NCBI GenBank assembly: GCA_003388505.1
Contig: QQVO01000020.1
Location: 20,770 to 84,769 of the forward strand
Direction: 5' to 3'
Origin: Planctomycetota bacterium
Lineage (GTDB): Bacteria > Planctomycetota > Planctomycetia > Planctomycetales > Planctomycetaceae
Length of the DNA stretch: 64,000 nucleotides
Part shown: piece after piece, positions 48,981-57,529 of the stretch
Layout of the letters: each line of letters starts with the position of its first letter
Numbering within the stretch: position 1 is the stretch's first letter
The notes under the pieces: model-generated
Told to the model about the DNA's origin: nothing
The model's input: the letters and a program-made list of their open reading frames with translations, nothing else
Database searches by the model: none
Made by a program: the position numbers and the translations under genes

Positions 48981-49023
48981 TCTCACCGCTCTTAACACGA
49001 AAGCCGCTCGCGAGCCCCCATTG

Positions 49024-49260
49024 ATGTCCACCCTCGATTCACTCCGGCCCGGCCAAACCGGGACCATTGTCGATCTGGACGGCGACGAAGCCGAACTCTG
49101 CCGGCTGCGGGAGATGGGTTTTCTTCCCGGCGCCATTGTCGAAGCGATCGGTTCCGCCCCCCTGGGCGACCCCCTGGCGTTTTTCGTGCGCGGGTCTCGC
49201 CTGGCTCTCCGGGCACGAGACGCCCGGAAAGTCCGGATCGCCACCGCACCCGCCGCTTGA
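49024..49260 (+). CDS. feoA: Ferrous iron transport protein A
   Basis: This 78-residue SH3-like cytoplasmic protein supports FeoB. The family features are SLRPGQTGTIVDLDGDEAEL, LREMGFLPGAIVEAIGSAPL, GDPLAFFVRGSRLALR and a basic end. The ATG at 49024 gives the normal FeoA length. It is followed 36 bases later by feoB. Regulation by iron is suggested by the upstream palindrome. Confidence 0.93.
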   Translation: MSTLDSLRPGQTGTIVDLDGDEAELCRLREMGFLPGAIVEAIGSAPLGDPLAFFVRGSRLALRARDARKVRIATAPAA

Positions 49261-49296
49261 TCCCCCCCTCCGCCCCGCCGGTCTGGTTCACCCTCG

Positions 49297-51504
49297 ATGT
49301 CTGTCAGTTCACCCCCACCGGCCACCGACCGCCTGAAGGTGGCTCTTGTCGGGAATCCCAACACCGGCAAGAGCACCCTCTTCAATGCGCTCGCCGGAAT
49401 GCGGGCCAGGGTCGGCAATTATCCCGGCGTCACCGTCGAGAAAAAAATCGCCCGCGTCGAGTGGAGCGGCCGACCTGTCGACGTAATCGACCTGCCCGGC
49501 ACCTACAGCATCTCCCCCCGATCACTGGACGAGGTCGTCTCGGTCGACGTCCTGCTTGGTCAGCAGCCCGATGTCGGAAACATTGATGTCGTCGTCTGCA
49601 TCGTCGATGCGTCGAATCTGGAGCGCAATTTCTACCTGTTGAGCCAGGTTCTCGATCTCGGCCGACCGACCGTCCTGGTCCTCAACATGTGGGACACGCT
49701 GCAAAGCCGAGGTTTGTCGGTCGACGTCGCCGCGCTGAGCGAAAGGCTGAACGTCCCGGTTGTCGTCACCGAAGCGCATCGCAAGCGAGGCCTCGGTGAT
49801 CTCCGCGACGCGATCCTCGCCACGGCGGGTTCCGAAGCCCCGTCGCGGCCGCGCATTCTCCCCGAGGCATTCTACGAGGAGTGCGACCGCTTGCAGGAAC
49901 GCCTCGAGGAACTCGGCGAGAACGACGCCCCCTTTTTCCTCCGGGAGCGAATGCTGCTCGATCCGGGCGGCACGATCGAACAGCGATACCTCGCGCGGGC
50001 GAACGGCGAACTCTCCACCCATCTGCACGAAGCGCGGCGACGCCTGAAGGACGGCGGCCATACCGTCTCCAATCTCGAACCGGAGCGAAGATACCAATGG
50101 GCTCGCGACGTGCTCGATCGCGTCGTCACCGCGCCCGAGCAGCGACAAACCACCGTCACCGACCGTATCGACGCCCTGCTCACCCATCGGGTCGCGGGTC
50201 CGCTGATCCTCGCCGCCGTCATGCTGCTGGTCTTCCAGACCCTCTACACCTGGGCCGAACCGTTGATGGGCGCCTGCGAGACCGCGCAAGCCTGGGTCGG
50301 GGCCCGGATCGAACCGCTGCTCGCTCCCGGACCGTTCCGCAGCCTCCTCATCGACGGCGTCGTGGCCGGCGTCGGATCGTTTCTCATCTTTCTCCCGCAG
50401 ATTGCCCTGCTCTTCCTGTTCATCGCCATTCTGGAAGGCTGCGGCTACATGGCCCGCGCCGCCTATATGATGGACCGGCTGATGGCGCCGCTCGGACTCA
50501 GTGGACGCGCCTTCCTGCCCCTCATGTCGTCCTTCGCCTGCGCCGTGCCCGGCATCATGGCGACACGCGTCATTCAGAGCCGTCGCGAAAGGATGGTCAC
50601 GATTCTCATCGCCCCTCTGATGAGCTGCTCCGCCCGCTTGCCGGTCTATGTCCTCATGATCGGCGCATTCATTCCGGGTGAGATCGACGGCCGGGACACG
50701 GCATGGATGCAGGGCCTGGTGCTGTTCGCAATGTCGTGCCTCGGCTTGATCGTCGCCGTGCCCTCGGCGTGGCTGCTCAAACGCACGTTCTTCAAAGGCG
50801 AGGCGTCCGCGTTCGTCATGGAACTTCCCGATTACCGGCTGCCCTCCCCATTCCTCGTGTTGCGTCGCGTCTACGAAAGTTCGCTGGCCTTCGTCATGCG
50901 GGCCGGGACTCTCATCTTCGCCACGACCATCCTCGTCTGGGCCGCCGGCTACTTTCCCGGAGATCATTCCCGACTCGAATCCGTGCAGCAACGAATCGCC
51001 GAGCTTGAACAGCAAGGTGAGTCTCCCGAACTGGAGCGTCTCCAGATCGAGCACAACCGTCTGAGCGGCAGCCTGATTCGAGAAAGCTATCTCGGACGGG
51101 CCGGGCAGGTAATCGAACCGGTTGTCAAACCGCTCGGCTGGGACTGGCGGATCGGCGTGGGAGTGATCGCGTCGTTTCCGGCCAGAGAAGTCATCATCGC
51201 TACGCTGGGCACGATCTACAGCCTGGGCGGCGACGTGGATGTCGATGACGAAGAGTCAAGACTCGCGCTGACCGACGCCATGCAACAGGCAACCTGGCCC
51301 GATGGTCGTCCGGTCTTCAATATTCCGGTGGCGCTGTCGATCATGGTCTTTTTCGCATTGTGTGCTCAGTGTGTGTCGACGCTCGTCATCATGCGGCGGG
51401 AGACCAACAGTTGGCGCTGGCCCGCCTTCTCGTTCGTCTCGATGACCCTCATGGCCTACCTCGGCGCACTGATTACGTATCAAGTCGGGATGCTGTTCAC
51501 GTAG
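49297..51504 (+). CDS. feoB: Ferrous iron transporter B (GTPase-permease)
   Basis: FeoB imports Fe(II) across the inner membrane. The N-terminal G domain has GNPNTGKSTLFNAL (G1), GNYPGVTVEKK (G2 region), DLPGTYSI (G3) and LNMWD (G4, NxxD). The C-terminal permease has the two gate motifs: LEGCGYMARAAYMMDRLM and the second half with PAREVIIATLGTIYSLGG. The 735 residues fit the family. It is the second gene of feoA-feoB-small Cys protein. Confidence 0.97.
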   Translation: MSVSSPPPATDRLKVALVGNPNTGKSTLFNALAGMRARVGNYPGVTVEKKIARVEWSGRPVDVIDLPGTYSISPRSLDEVVSVDVLLGQQPDVGNIDVVVCIVDASNLERNFYLLSQVLDLGRPTVLVLNMWDTLQSRGLSVDVAALSERLNVPVVVTEAHRKRGLGDLRDAILATAGSEAPSRPRILPEAFYEECDRLQERLEELGENDAPFFLRERMLLDPGGTIEQRYLARANGELSTHLHEARRRLKDGGHTVSNLEPERRYQWARDVLDRVVTAPEQRQTTVTDRIDALLTHRVAGPLILAAVMLLVFQTLYTWAEPLMGACETAQAWVGARIEPLLAPGPFRSLLIDGVVAGVGSFLIFLPQIALLFLFIAILEGCGYMARAAYMMDRLMAPLGLSGRAFLPLMSSFACAVPGIMATRVIQSRRERMVTILIAPLMSCSARLPVYVLMIGAFIPGEIDGRDTAWMQGLVLFAMSCLGLIVAVPSAWLLKRTFFKGEASAFVMELPDYRLPSPFLVLRRVYESSLAFVMRAGTLIFATTILVWAAGYFPGDHSRLESVQQRIAELEQQGESPELERLQIEHNRLSGSLIRESYLGRAGQVIEPVVKPLGWDWRIGVGVIASFPAREVIIATLGTIYSLGGDVDVDDEESRLALTDAMQQATWPDGRPVFNIPVALSIMVFFALCAQCVSTLVIMRRETNSWRWPAFSFVSMTLMAYLGALITYQVGMLFT

Positions 51505-51556
51505 TACCGGCGAAAATCTGGTACAGTGAGTGTGCGGAGCGGGTTGAATGTGCGGC

Positions 51557-51598
51557 GGGTGGCCGGGCTGGACTGAACGAAGCGAGGGAAGCCCCGGT
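51557..51598. repeat. Dispersed repeat family P4, copy 2
   Basis: The segment begins gggtggccgggctgga and ends gaagccccggt, related to 40008-40051. It lies between feoB and the small Cys-rich protein gene. Confidence 0.5.
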
Positions 51599-51638
51599 CG
51601 GTGAGTCGCGAAGACGTCCGGGCATCAAACGCGACATC

Positions 51639-51836
51639 ATGAACTGGCAGACGATCGCAACACTGATCTGCATCGCAGCCGCGATTCTGTTCATCGCGCG
51701 TCGCCTGTGCCGTCTCATCGCAGCAACCCGAGGCGGCTCGGCTTCCGGCACCGGCTGCACCGGTTGCTCCACAGGCGCCTGCGGCCCCGAGGTCGTCTCG
51801 TTGTCTCCAACTCCCAAGAATCACGACCGCGACTAA
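51639..51836 (+). CDS. FeoB-associated Cys-rich membrane protein
   Basis: This 65-residue protein starts with one transmembrane helix (MNWQTIATLICIAAAILFIA), then a basic patch (RRLCRLIAATR) and a Cys/Gly cluster (GTGCTGCSTGACGP). This is the pattern of the small proteins encoded after feoB (FeoB_associated family), thought to help Fe(II) uptake in place of FeoC. It is too short to stand out by length; position and composition support it. It is 134 bases after feoB on the same strand. Confidence 0.82.
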   Translation: MNWQTIATLICIAAAILFIARRLCRLIAATRGGSASGTGCTGCSTGACGPEVVSLSPTPKNHDRD

Positions 51837-51897
51837 CCGGGTTCCCGGGAGCGTGCGTCACCGTTGACGTGACATCGGGATGCGATCCGTTACCCCT

Positions 51898-51923
51898 TGT
51901 GCCCAAACTTCCGTTCGGGCACA
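51898..51923. terminator. Palindromic repeat (family P5) in convergent gap, likely terminator
   Basis: Arms tgtgcccaaac and gttcgggcaca pair with one mismatch around a ttcc loop. The element separates the Cys-rich protein (plus) from the DUF5658-like gene (minus). A close relative with an 11-bp perfect stem is at 63788-63813. Confidence 0.6.
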
Positions 51924-51927
51924 CCTG

Positions 51928-52386
51928 CTACTGCACGTACAGCCAGGCGCTGTACACCACCACCGCCGCGACGATCGCCGTCCCGATTCCCAACAGGCCG
52001 CGCGCCGTCCCCGGCCGGGTGAACGCAATCAGATACGCAATCAGGCACACGAACAGCACCACGACCAGCTTGAAGCCCAGCAGGCCCTTGAGCCCCCAGT
52101 GATTCAAAAAATGCGCCGCCACCCGGTTGCTTTCGCCAACGACCAGTCCCGACCGGCTGCCCCGCGTAATCAGGATGTACGTCATCGCCAGGTCGAGGAA
52201 GTTCAGCAGCACGAACCACGCAGCGGGCGATTCAATGCTCCGCCACGCTTCGGCCATCGCCCCCCTGGCGGAGCGATCGGTCTCAAAATCGGGTTCGATC
52301 GATTCCGGTTCAACGGGATACAGTTCAATGCGATCCAGTTGAATGGGATCAGGATCGCTTGGCTCGGGTTTGGTGGAATCGGACAT
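51928..52386 (-). CDS. DUF5658-like small membrane protein
   Basis: This 152-residue protein has a long acidic/polar N-terminus (about 45 residues rich in Asp, Glu and Pro), then three hydrophobic helices (AAWFVLLNFLDLAMTYILIT; GFKLVVVLFVCLIAYLIAF; GLLGIGTAIVAAVVVYSAWL). The LNFLDLAMTYILI, ESNRVAAHFL and FKL features resemble DUF5658 proteins, whose function is unknown. It converges on the Cys-rich feo gene and diverges from the FG-GAP gene. Confidence 0.72.
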   Translation of the reverse strand: MSDSTKPEPSDPDPIQLDRIELYPVEPESIEPDFETDRSARGAMAEAWRSIESPAAWFVLLNFLDLAMTYILITRGSRSGLVVGESNRVAAHFLNHWGLKGLLGFKLVVVLFVCLIAYLIAFTRPGTARGLLGIGTAIVAAVVVYSAWLYVQ

Positions 52387-52506
52387 CGCGAGTCGAAATC
52401 TGTGCAGAGTTGCAGGCGAACGAGCGAACGCTCACCATCATAGACGACAGCGACCGCTCGGGCGCGGGAACTCTTCGTTTCTTCATCTCTCAACGGACGT
52501 CCGGCC

Positions 52507-55500
52507 ATGAACGCGAATCGAAGTCGACACACCCTGGCCGCCGCGTGCGCCCTGCTCCTCTCAGTCTGCACGCAGTCCTCAGTCGCGCAGGATCGTCTCG
52601 AACGCATCCAGTACAACAACCCCGGCCTCGTCGTCGATCTCGGCGTCGGCCTGTGGGCCTGGCCCCTGCCGATGGATTACGACCGCGACGGCGACCTCGA
52701 CCTCGTCGTCTCCTGCCCCGACAAGCCCTACAACGGCACATACTTCTTCGAAAACCCAACCCCAAAGCCCGTGGATGGCAATCCACGGGATCCCTCGACT
52801 CTAGACCCTCGACCCTCGACCCTCCCCGTCTTCAAACCCTCCGTCCGCATCGCCCACGGACCCTCGAACGTCCAGGTCTCCTACATCGACGGCGAGCCGG
52901 TCGTGATGACACCGGGGAAGATCTACGTCGACTTTCGCGAGCATCAATTCGCGAACCCAATTGAGCTTCCGCTCCCGGCCAAGATCGACCCGCAATACAA
53001 ACGCATCCGCGCCAACCAGTGGAAGCTCGTCGACTGGGAAGCCGACGGCGATCTCGATGTCATTGTCGGCATCGGCGTCTGGGACGACTACGGCTGGGAC
53101 GACGCCTGGGACGAAAACGGCAACTGGACCAACGGCCCCCTCCACGGCTTCGTCTATCTCATCGAAAACCTCGCGATCACCAAAGGCGAGCGGCGCGGCG
53201 TCAGCCCGCCGATGAGTCCGGACAACAAACCGCCCACCCCGCTCCCCGACGACACCCCCTGGCCCGACCTGCTCGGCCCCCGCCCAATCTTCGCCCAGCC
53301 CGTCAAACTCACCACCAACGACGGCAACCCCATCGACGTCTACGGTATGCCCTCCCCCAACCTCGCCGACTTCGACGGCGACGGCGACCTCGACCTCATC
53401 TGCGGCGAGTTTCTCGATGGGTTTACGTGGTTTGAGAATGGAGGAGAACGCGGGCTCCCCATCTTTGCTGATGGGGTCCGCCTGACCTACTTACCTCAGA
53501 CCGAAGAGGAGCGCAAATGGCACGAAATGGTCAAGGAGACCCGGGATGTCATGCGCCTGGATCTGCAGATGATTACTCCCGTTGCAGTGGATTGGGACGC
53601 CGACGGAGATATCGATCTTATTTCAGGCGACGAAGATGGTCGCGTCGCGGTCCTTGAGAACCGCGATAAAGTTGAGCAGCGACAACCGGTCTTCCACGGC
53701 CGGCGCTACTTCAAGCAGGAGGCCGGCGATGTCAAATTCGGGGCTTTGGTTACGCCGCATAGCACAGATTGGGACGCAGATGGAGACGAGGATCTCGTTT
53801 GCGGAAACACCGCGGGATACCTCGGAGTCATAGAGAATCTCGGCTTTCGCGACGATACGCCGAGCTGGGATGAACCTGCAATCATTGCCCTGTTTGAGCC
53901 GCAGAGCGCGCACATCCTTCGACCGAGGCCGCTCCGCCACCAGGCTGGCCGATCAGGTTCCATCCAGGGTCCGTGTGAAGCGAAATGGGGATACACTGCG
54001 CCGTATGTCGCCGACTGGGACAATGATGATTTCGTCGATCTCATCGTTAACGACATTTGGGGGAAGGTCGTCTGGTATCGCAATTATGAAGAGCTACTGC
54101 ACAGGGATCCGCTGAATGGCCCGGCGAGGACTCATCGCCTGGCGAATCCGATTTTCGAGAAGCACTACCCGGTAGTCGTCGCATGGACGGAAGATCCGAA
54201 AGGTCCGGCTTGGAACTGGTGGACACCCGATGACGGTGAACTCGTCACCCAATGGCGCACGACACCCTGCGTACTCGATTGGAACAAGGACGGATTGAAC
54301 GACCTTGTCATGCTCGACCATGAAGGATACTTGGCTTGTTTCGAGCGTTCGAAAGATGCGGGATTGGCTAATGCTGATTCTCTCCCAAATGACTCCGAAC
54401 CCGATGAGAGCACGCTTCCCTGGGCAGACTTCCGCGTTCTCCCCCCCAAACGCATCTTCAAAATCCACGGCCCCTGCGAATTCGATGCCCGCCACCGACC
54501 CGTCGGCGACAAGCAGGATGGCCTCCTCCGCCTCAACGCCAACCGCGCCGGCGCCAGCGGACGCCGCAAGCTCCACTTCGTCGACTGGGACGGCGACGGA
54601 CTGCTCGACCTGCTCGTCAACAGCGTCAACGTCAACTTCCTCAGAAACGTCGGCGCCGACGACGAAGGCTTCACCTGGTTCAGCGATGAAGGCCCCCTCG
54701 ACGACCGCGTCCTCGCCGGACATACCACCTCGCCCACCACCGTCGACTGGGACGCCAACGGCATCCCCGATCTCCTCGTCGGCGCCGAAGACGGCTACCT
54801 CTACTACAAACAAAACCCCCGCGCCAAAGACCAGGGCGAGCCGAACGCGCAAATCAACCCCAACGCCCACGGGTCGCAACCCGTGGGCCTGAATGCCCTC
54901 GACGAGCTCCCCCCCGGCGTCCTCTCCCGCGAATTCATCTACCAGGACGCCCCCTTCCCCGAATGCCACGCCGCCACGATCGAAGAGACCCCCGCCGGCC
55001 TCGTCGCCGCCTGGTTCGGCGGCACCCGCGAGGGCGACAAGGACGTCGGCATCTGGGTCTCAATGCACTCCCGCGGTCAGTGGACCGAACCTGAAGAAGT
55101 CGCCGACGGCGTGCAACACGCCACGCTCCGCTATCCCTGCTGGAACCCGGTGCTGTTCCAGCAGCCAGACGGCCCGCTCCAGCTCTACTACAAATGCGGC
55201 CCCAGCCCCAGCACCTGGTGGGGCATGTTGACCGAGTCCGAAGACCACGGCGAATCGTGGTCGTGGCCCCGCCGCCTGCCCGAGACGATCCTCGGACCGG
55301 TCAAGAACAAGCCGGTCCTGCTCGAAAATGGCGAACTCCTCTGCGGCTCCAGCACCGAGCACGACGGCTGGACCGTCCACTTCGAAATCACCCCCGACGC
55401 CGGCCGCACCTGGGAACGCATCGGTCCCATCAACTCCGGAGAAGAATTCAACGCCATCCAGCCGACGATCCTCCAGCACGCCGACGGCCGCCTGCAGATC

Positions 55501-55935
55501 CTCTGCCGCAGCAAGGAGCAGCGCATCACCACAAGCTGGTCCGAAGACAACGGTCGCACCTGGAGCAAAATGACGGAGACGGAGCTGCCGAATCCAAACT
55601 CCGGCGTCGACGCCGTCACGCTCGACGATGGCCGCCATCTGCTGGTCTATAACCACACACGACGCAGCGCGGGCGAACCGCGGGGACGATCCCTGCTCAA
55701 CGTGGCCGTCAGCGAAGACGGCGAGAACTGGCACGCCGCGATCGTCCTGGAGAACGAGCCGGGCGAGTTCTCGTATCCCGCCGTCATCCAGTCCGCCGAC
55801 GGTCTCGTGCACGTCCTCTACACTTGGAAGCGGGAGCGCATCCGGCACGTCGTCGTCGATCCATCGCAACTGGAACTGGAACCGATTTCAGACGGCGTCT
55901 GGCCCGGACTGCCTCAGGCAGGGCAACCAGAGTGA
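52507..55935 (+). CDS. Secreted FG-GAP/VCBS repeat protein fused to a sialidase-like (BNR) domain
   Basis: This 1142-residue protein has a signal peptide (HTLAAACALLLSVC) and two parts. The first ~770 residues are FG-GAP/VCBS-type calcium-binding repeats (DYDRDGDLDLVVSC, DWEADGDLDVIVG, DFDGDGDLDLICGE, DWDADGDIDLISGD, DWDGDGLLDLLVN, DWDANGIPDLLVG). The last ~350 residues are a BNR_2 sialidase-like propeller (ECHAATIEETPAGLVAAWFG; PCWNPVLFQQPDG; KNKPVLLENGELLCGSS; EDNGRTWSKM; SYPAVIQSADGLVHVLYTWK). Such enzymes act on glycans outside the cell. The middle of the gene (roughly 53480-54410) is less GC-biased than its ends. Three palindromic repeats lie in frame within the gene (separate entries). 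Confidence 0.9.
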   Translation: MNANRSRHTLAAACALLLSVCTQSSVAQDRLERIQYNNPGLVVDLGVGLWAWPLPMDYDRDGDLDLVVSCPDKPYNGTYFFENPTPKPVDGNPRDPSTLDPRPSTLPVFKPSVRIAHGPSNVQVSYIDGEPVVMTPGKIYVDFREHQFANPIELPLPAKIDPQYKRIRANQWKLVDWEADGDLDVIVGIGVWDDYGWDDAWDENGNWTNGPLHGFVYLIENLAITKGERRGVSPPMSPDNKPPTPLPDDTPWPDLLGPRPIFAQPVKLTTNDGNPIDVYGMPSPNLADFDGDGDLDLICGEFLDGFTWFENGGERGLPIFADGVRLTYLPQTEEERKWHEMVKETRDVMRLDLQMITPVAVDWDADGDIDLISGDEDGRVAVLENRDKVEQRQPVFHGRRYFKQEAGDVKFGALVTPHSTDWDADGDEDLVCGNTAGYLGVIENLGFRDDTPSWDEPAIIALFEPQSAHILRPRPLRHQAGRSGSIQGPCEAKWGYTAPYVADWDNDDFVDLIVNDIWGKVVWYRNYEELLHRDPLNGPARTHRLANPIFEKHYPVVVAWTEDPKGPAWNWWTPDDGELVTQWRTTPCVLDWNKDGLNDLVMLDHEGYLACFERSKDAGLANADSLPNDSEPDESTLPWADFRVLPPKRIFKIHGPCEFDARHRPVGDKQDGLLRLNANRAGASGRRKLHFVDWDGDGLLDLLVNSVNVNFLRNVGADDEGFTWFSDEGPLDDRVLAGHTTSPTTVDWDANGIPDLLVGAEDGYLYYKQNPRAKDQGEPNAQINPNAHGSQPVGLNALDELPPGVLSREFIYQDAPFPECHAATIEETPAGLVAAWFGGTREGDKDVGIWVSMHSRGQWTEPEEVADGVQHATLRYPCWNPVLFQQPDGPLQLYYKCGPSPSTWWGMLTESEDHGESWSWPRRLPETILGPVKNKPVLLENGELLCGSSTEHDGWTVHFEITPDAGRTWERIGPINSGEEFNAIQPTILQHADGRLQILCRSKEQRITTSWSEDNGRTWSKMTETELPNPNSGVDAVTLDDGRHLLVYNHTRRSAGEPRGRSLLNVAVSEDGENWHAAIVLENEPGEFSYPAVIQSADGLVHVLYTWKRERIRHVVVDPSQLELEPISDGVWPGLPQAGQPE
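52768..52789. repeat. Palindrome inside FG-GAP coding sequence (insert 1)
   Basis: Arms cccgtggat and atccacggg with a 4-base loop (ggca). It encodes part of a Pro-rich stretch (TPKPVDGNPRDPSTL) that breaks an FG-GAP blade, and is followed at 52795-52820 by short direct repeats of ctcgaccct/ctagaccct. It is related in layout to family P1. Confidence 0.65.
53185..53215 (+). repeat. 31-base repeat (family P6) inside FG-GAP coding sequence (insert 2)
   Basis: This 31-base segment, ggcgagcggcgcggcgtcag at its start, is identical to 57468-57498 in the gap after xylA. Here it is translated in frame as KGERRGVSPPM, in a loop between two repeats. Confidence 0.85.
54865..54888. repeat. Palindromic repeat (family P1) at the FG-GAP/sialidase junction (insert 3)
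   Basis: Arms gcccacgggt and acccgtgggc with loop cgca, a 10-bp perfect stem. It is the same palindrome as 8752-8775 apart from the loop bases. It encodes AHGSQPVG and lies exactly between the last FG-GAP repeat and the start of the BNR domain. Confidence 0.85.
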
Positions 55936-56149
55936 TGAATTACGATCTACGGAGGCGACTATTGGCCCGCTCCCACGGGAACGGTCGTGATGCGCAGCCG
56001 GAAATTGCTTCCGTTCATCCGGAATCCGATCGGCTGGCCGATCGCCCGGCGACGCGGTAACCTGCCGGTTGGCGTTGCTGTCCACTCCAGACCCGCCGCC
56101 GCCAATCCACGACATCTCCGGAACCATTGACGACCGAGAAAGCAGTTCG

Positions 56150-57463
56150 ATGGCTGAAGCGTTCCCCGATGTAGGCCCCATTCAGTACGAAGGACCCGAT
56201 TCGAAGAACCCACTCGCCTTCAAGCATTACAACCCCGAGGAGGAGGTCGAAGGCCGCACGCTGCGGGATCTCTTGCGCTACTCGGTCTGCTACTGGCACA
56301 CCTTTCGCGCCACGGGAACCGATCCGTTCGGGGCCGCCACGCTGCAGCGGCCCTGGGACGACGGGTCCGATTCCATCGAAAACGCGCTGCGCCGCGTCGA
56401 CGCCGCGTTCGAGTTCATCTCCAAGCTCGGTGCTCCGTTCTATTGCTTCCACGATCGCGACGTCGCGCCGGAAGGAGCGAGCCTTGCGGAGACCAACAAG
56501 AACCTTGATGCCGTCGTCGCCCGGCTCAAGGAGAAACAGGGCGAGACAGGAATCCAACTCTTGTGGGGCACGGCCAACCTCTTCTCTCACCCCCGCTTCA
56601 TGCACGGGGCGGCGACGACCTGCAACGCCGATGTCTTCGCCTACGCCGCAGCGCAGGTCAAAAAAGCGATCGAAGTCACCCACGAACTGGGCGGCGTAAA
56701 CTATGTCTTCTGGGGCGGCCGCGAGGGCTACCACAACCTCTACAACACCGACATGCAGCGCGAACTCGACCATCTCGCCAGGTTCATGCACATGGCGAAA
56801 GAACACGCCCAATCGATCGGATTCACCGGCCAGTTCCTGTTCGAACCTAAGCCGAAAGAGCCGACCAAGCATCAATACGATTTTGACGCGGCCGCCTGTC
56901 TCAACTTCATCGGCCGCAACGGCCTCGACGGCGTGGTCAAACTCAACGTCGAAACAAACCACGCCACGCTCGCGGGCCACACAATGATGCACGAAATGGA
57001 GTACGCGCGGATTCACAACGCCCTCGGCTCCATCGACGCCAACACCGGCGACCTGCTCCTCGGTTGGGACACCGACCAGTTCCCGACCGACATCTACCTC
57101 ACCACGCAGGTCATGCTCGTCATTCTGAAGCAGGGCGGCCTCGCCCCGGGCGGCGTCAACTTCGATGCCAAGGTCCGCCGCGAGAGCTTCGATCCGGTCG
57201 ACCTGTTCCACGCCCACATTGGCGGAATGGACGCCTTCGCCCGCGGCGCGAAAATCGCCGCCCGCATCCGGGCCGACGGCGTTCTCGAAGACTTCGTGAA
57301 AAACCGTTACCGCACCTTCGATGAGGGAATCGGCGCGAAGATTGAGAACGGCGCCGCGAAGTTTGCCGAACTCGAGAGCTACATGCTCGACAAGGGCGAA
57401 GCGGCCCCCAACGAAAGCGGACGGCAGGAGTACCTCGAAAACGTCATCAACGATTACCTGTAG
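56150..57463 (+). CDS. xylA: Xylose isomerase
   Basis: This 437-residue cytoplasmic enzyme interconverts xylose and xylulose. Class II length and motifs are seen: [25 protein letters not shown] (catalytic His), [20 protein letters not shown] (metal Glu), [18 protein letters not shown] (Glu, Lys, His) and [14 protein letters not shown] (Asp pair). The ATG at 56150 begins [15 protein letters not shown], the family N-terminus. No xylulose kinase is adjacent. It converges on mch. Confidence 0.97.
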   Translation: MAEAFPDVGPIQYEGPDSKNPLAFKHYNPEEEVEGRTLRDLLRYSVCYWHTFRATGTDPFGAATLQRPWDDGSDSIENALRRVDAAFEFISKLGAPFYCFHDRDVAPEGASLAETNKNLDAVVARLKEKQGETGIQLLWGTANLFSHPRFMHGAATTCNADVFAYAAAQVKKAIEVTHELGGVNYVFWGGREGYHNLYNTDMQRELDHLARFMHMAKEHAQSIGFTGQFLFEPKPKEPTKHQYDFDAAACLNFIGRNGLDGVVKLNVETNHATLAGHTMMHEMEYARIHNALGSIDANTGDLLLGWDTDQFPTDIYLTTQVMLVILKQGGLAPGGVNFDAKVRRESFDPVDLFHAHIGGMDAFARGAKIAARIRADGVLEDFVKNRYRTFDEGIGAKIENGAAKFAELESYMLDKGEAAPNESGRQEYLENVINDYL

Positions 57464-57467
57464 TCCC

Positions 57468-57498
57468 GGCGAGCGGCGCGGCGTCAGCCCGCCGATGA
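57468..57498 (+). repeat. 31-base repeat (family P6) in convergent gap after xylA
   Basis: Identical over 31 bases to 53185-53215, beginning four bases after the xylA stop codon and lying before the mch stop. The position suggests a role in ending transcription, but its own folding potential is modest (gcgg/ccgc). Confidence 0.85.
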
Positions 57499-57529
57499 AA
57501 TCTCAGTCATTGGACCCGCGCTTCCTCCG

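Larger units (their letters stand above)
48721..49023. promoter_or_regulatory. Divergent gap between BatA gene and feoA
   Basis: This 303-base gap holds a 19-base perfect palindrome at 48824-48842 and one copy of dispersed repeat family P3 (48904-48980). Promoters for both neighbours must lie here. I see no additional gene; a longer feoA frame starting at 48928 would read through the repeat and is not supported. Confidence 0.5.

Noticed and set aside
48928..49023. N-terminal extension of FeoA
   Set aside because: The extra residues are translated from a dispersed repeat; the ATG at 49024 gives the normal family length.
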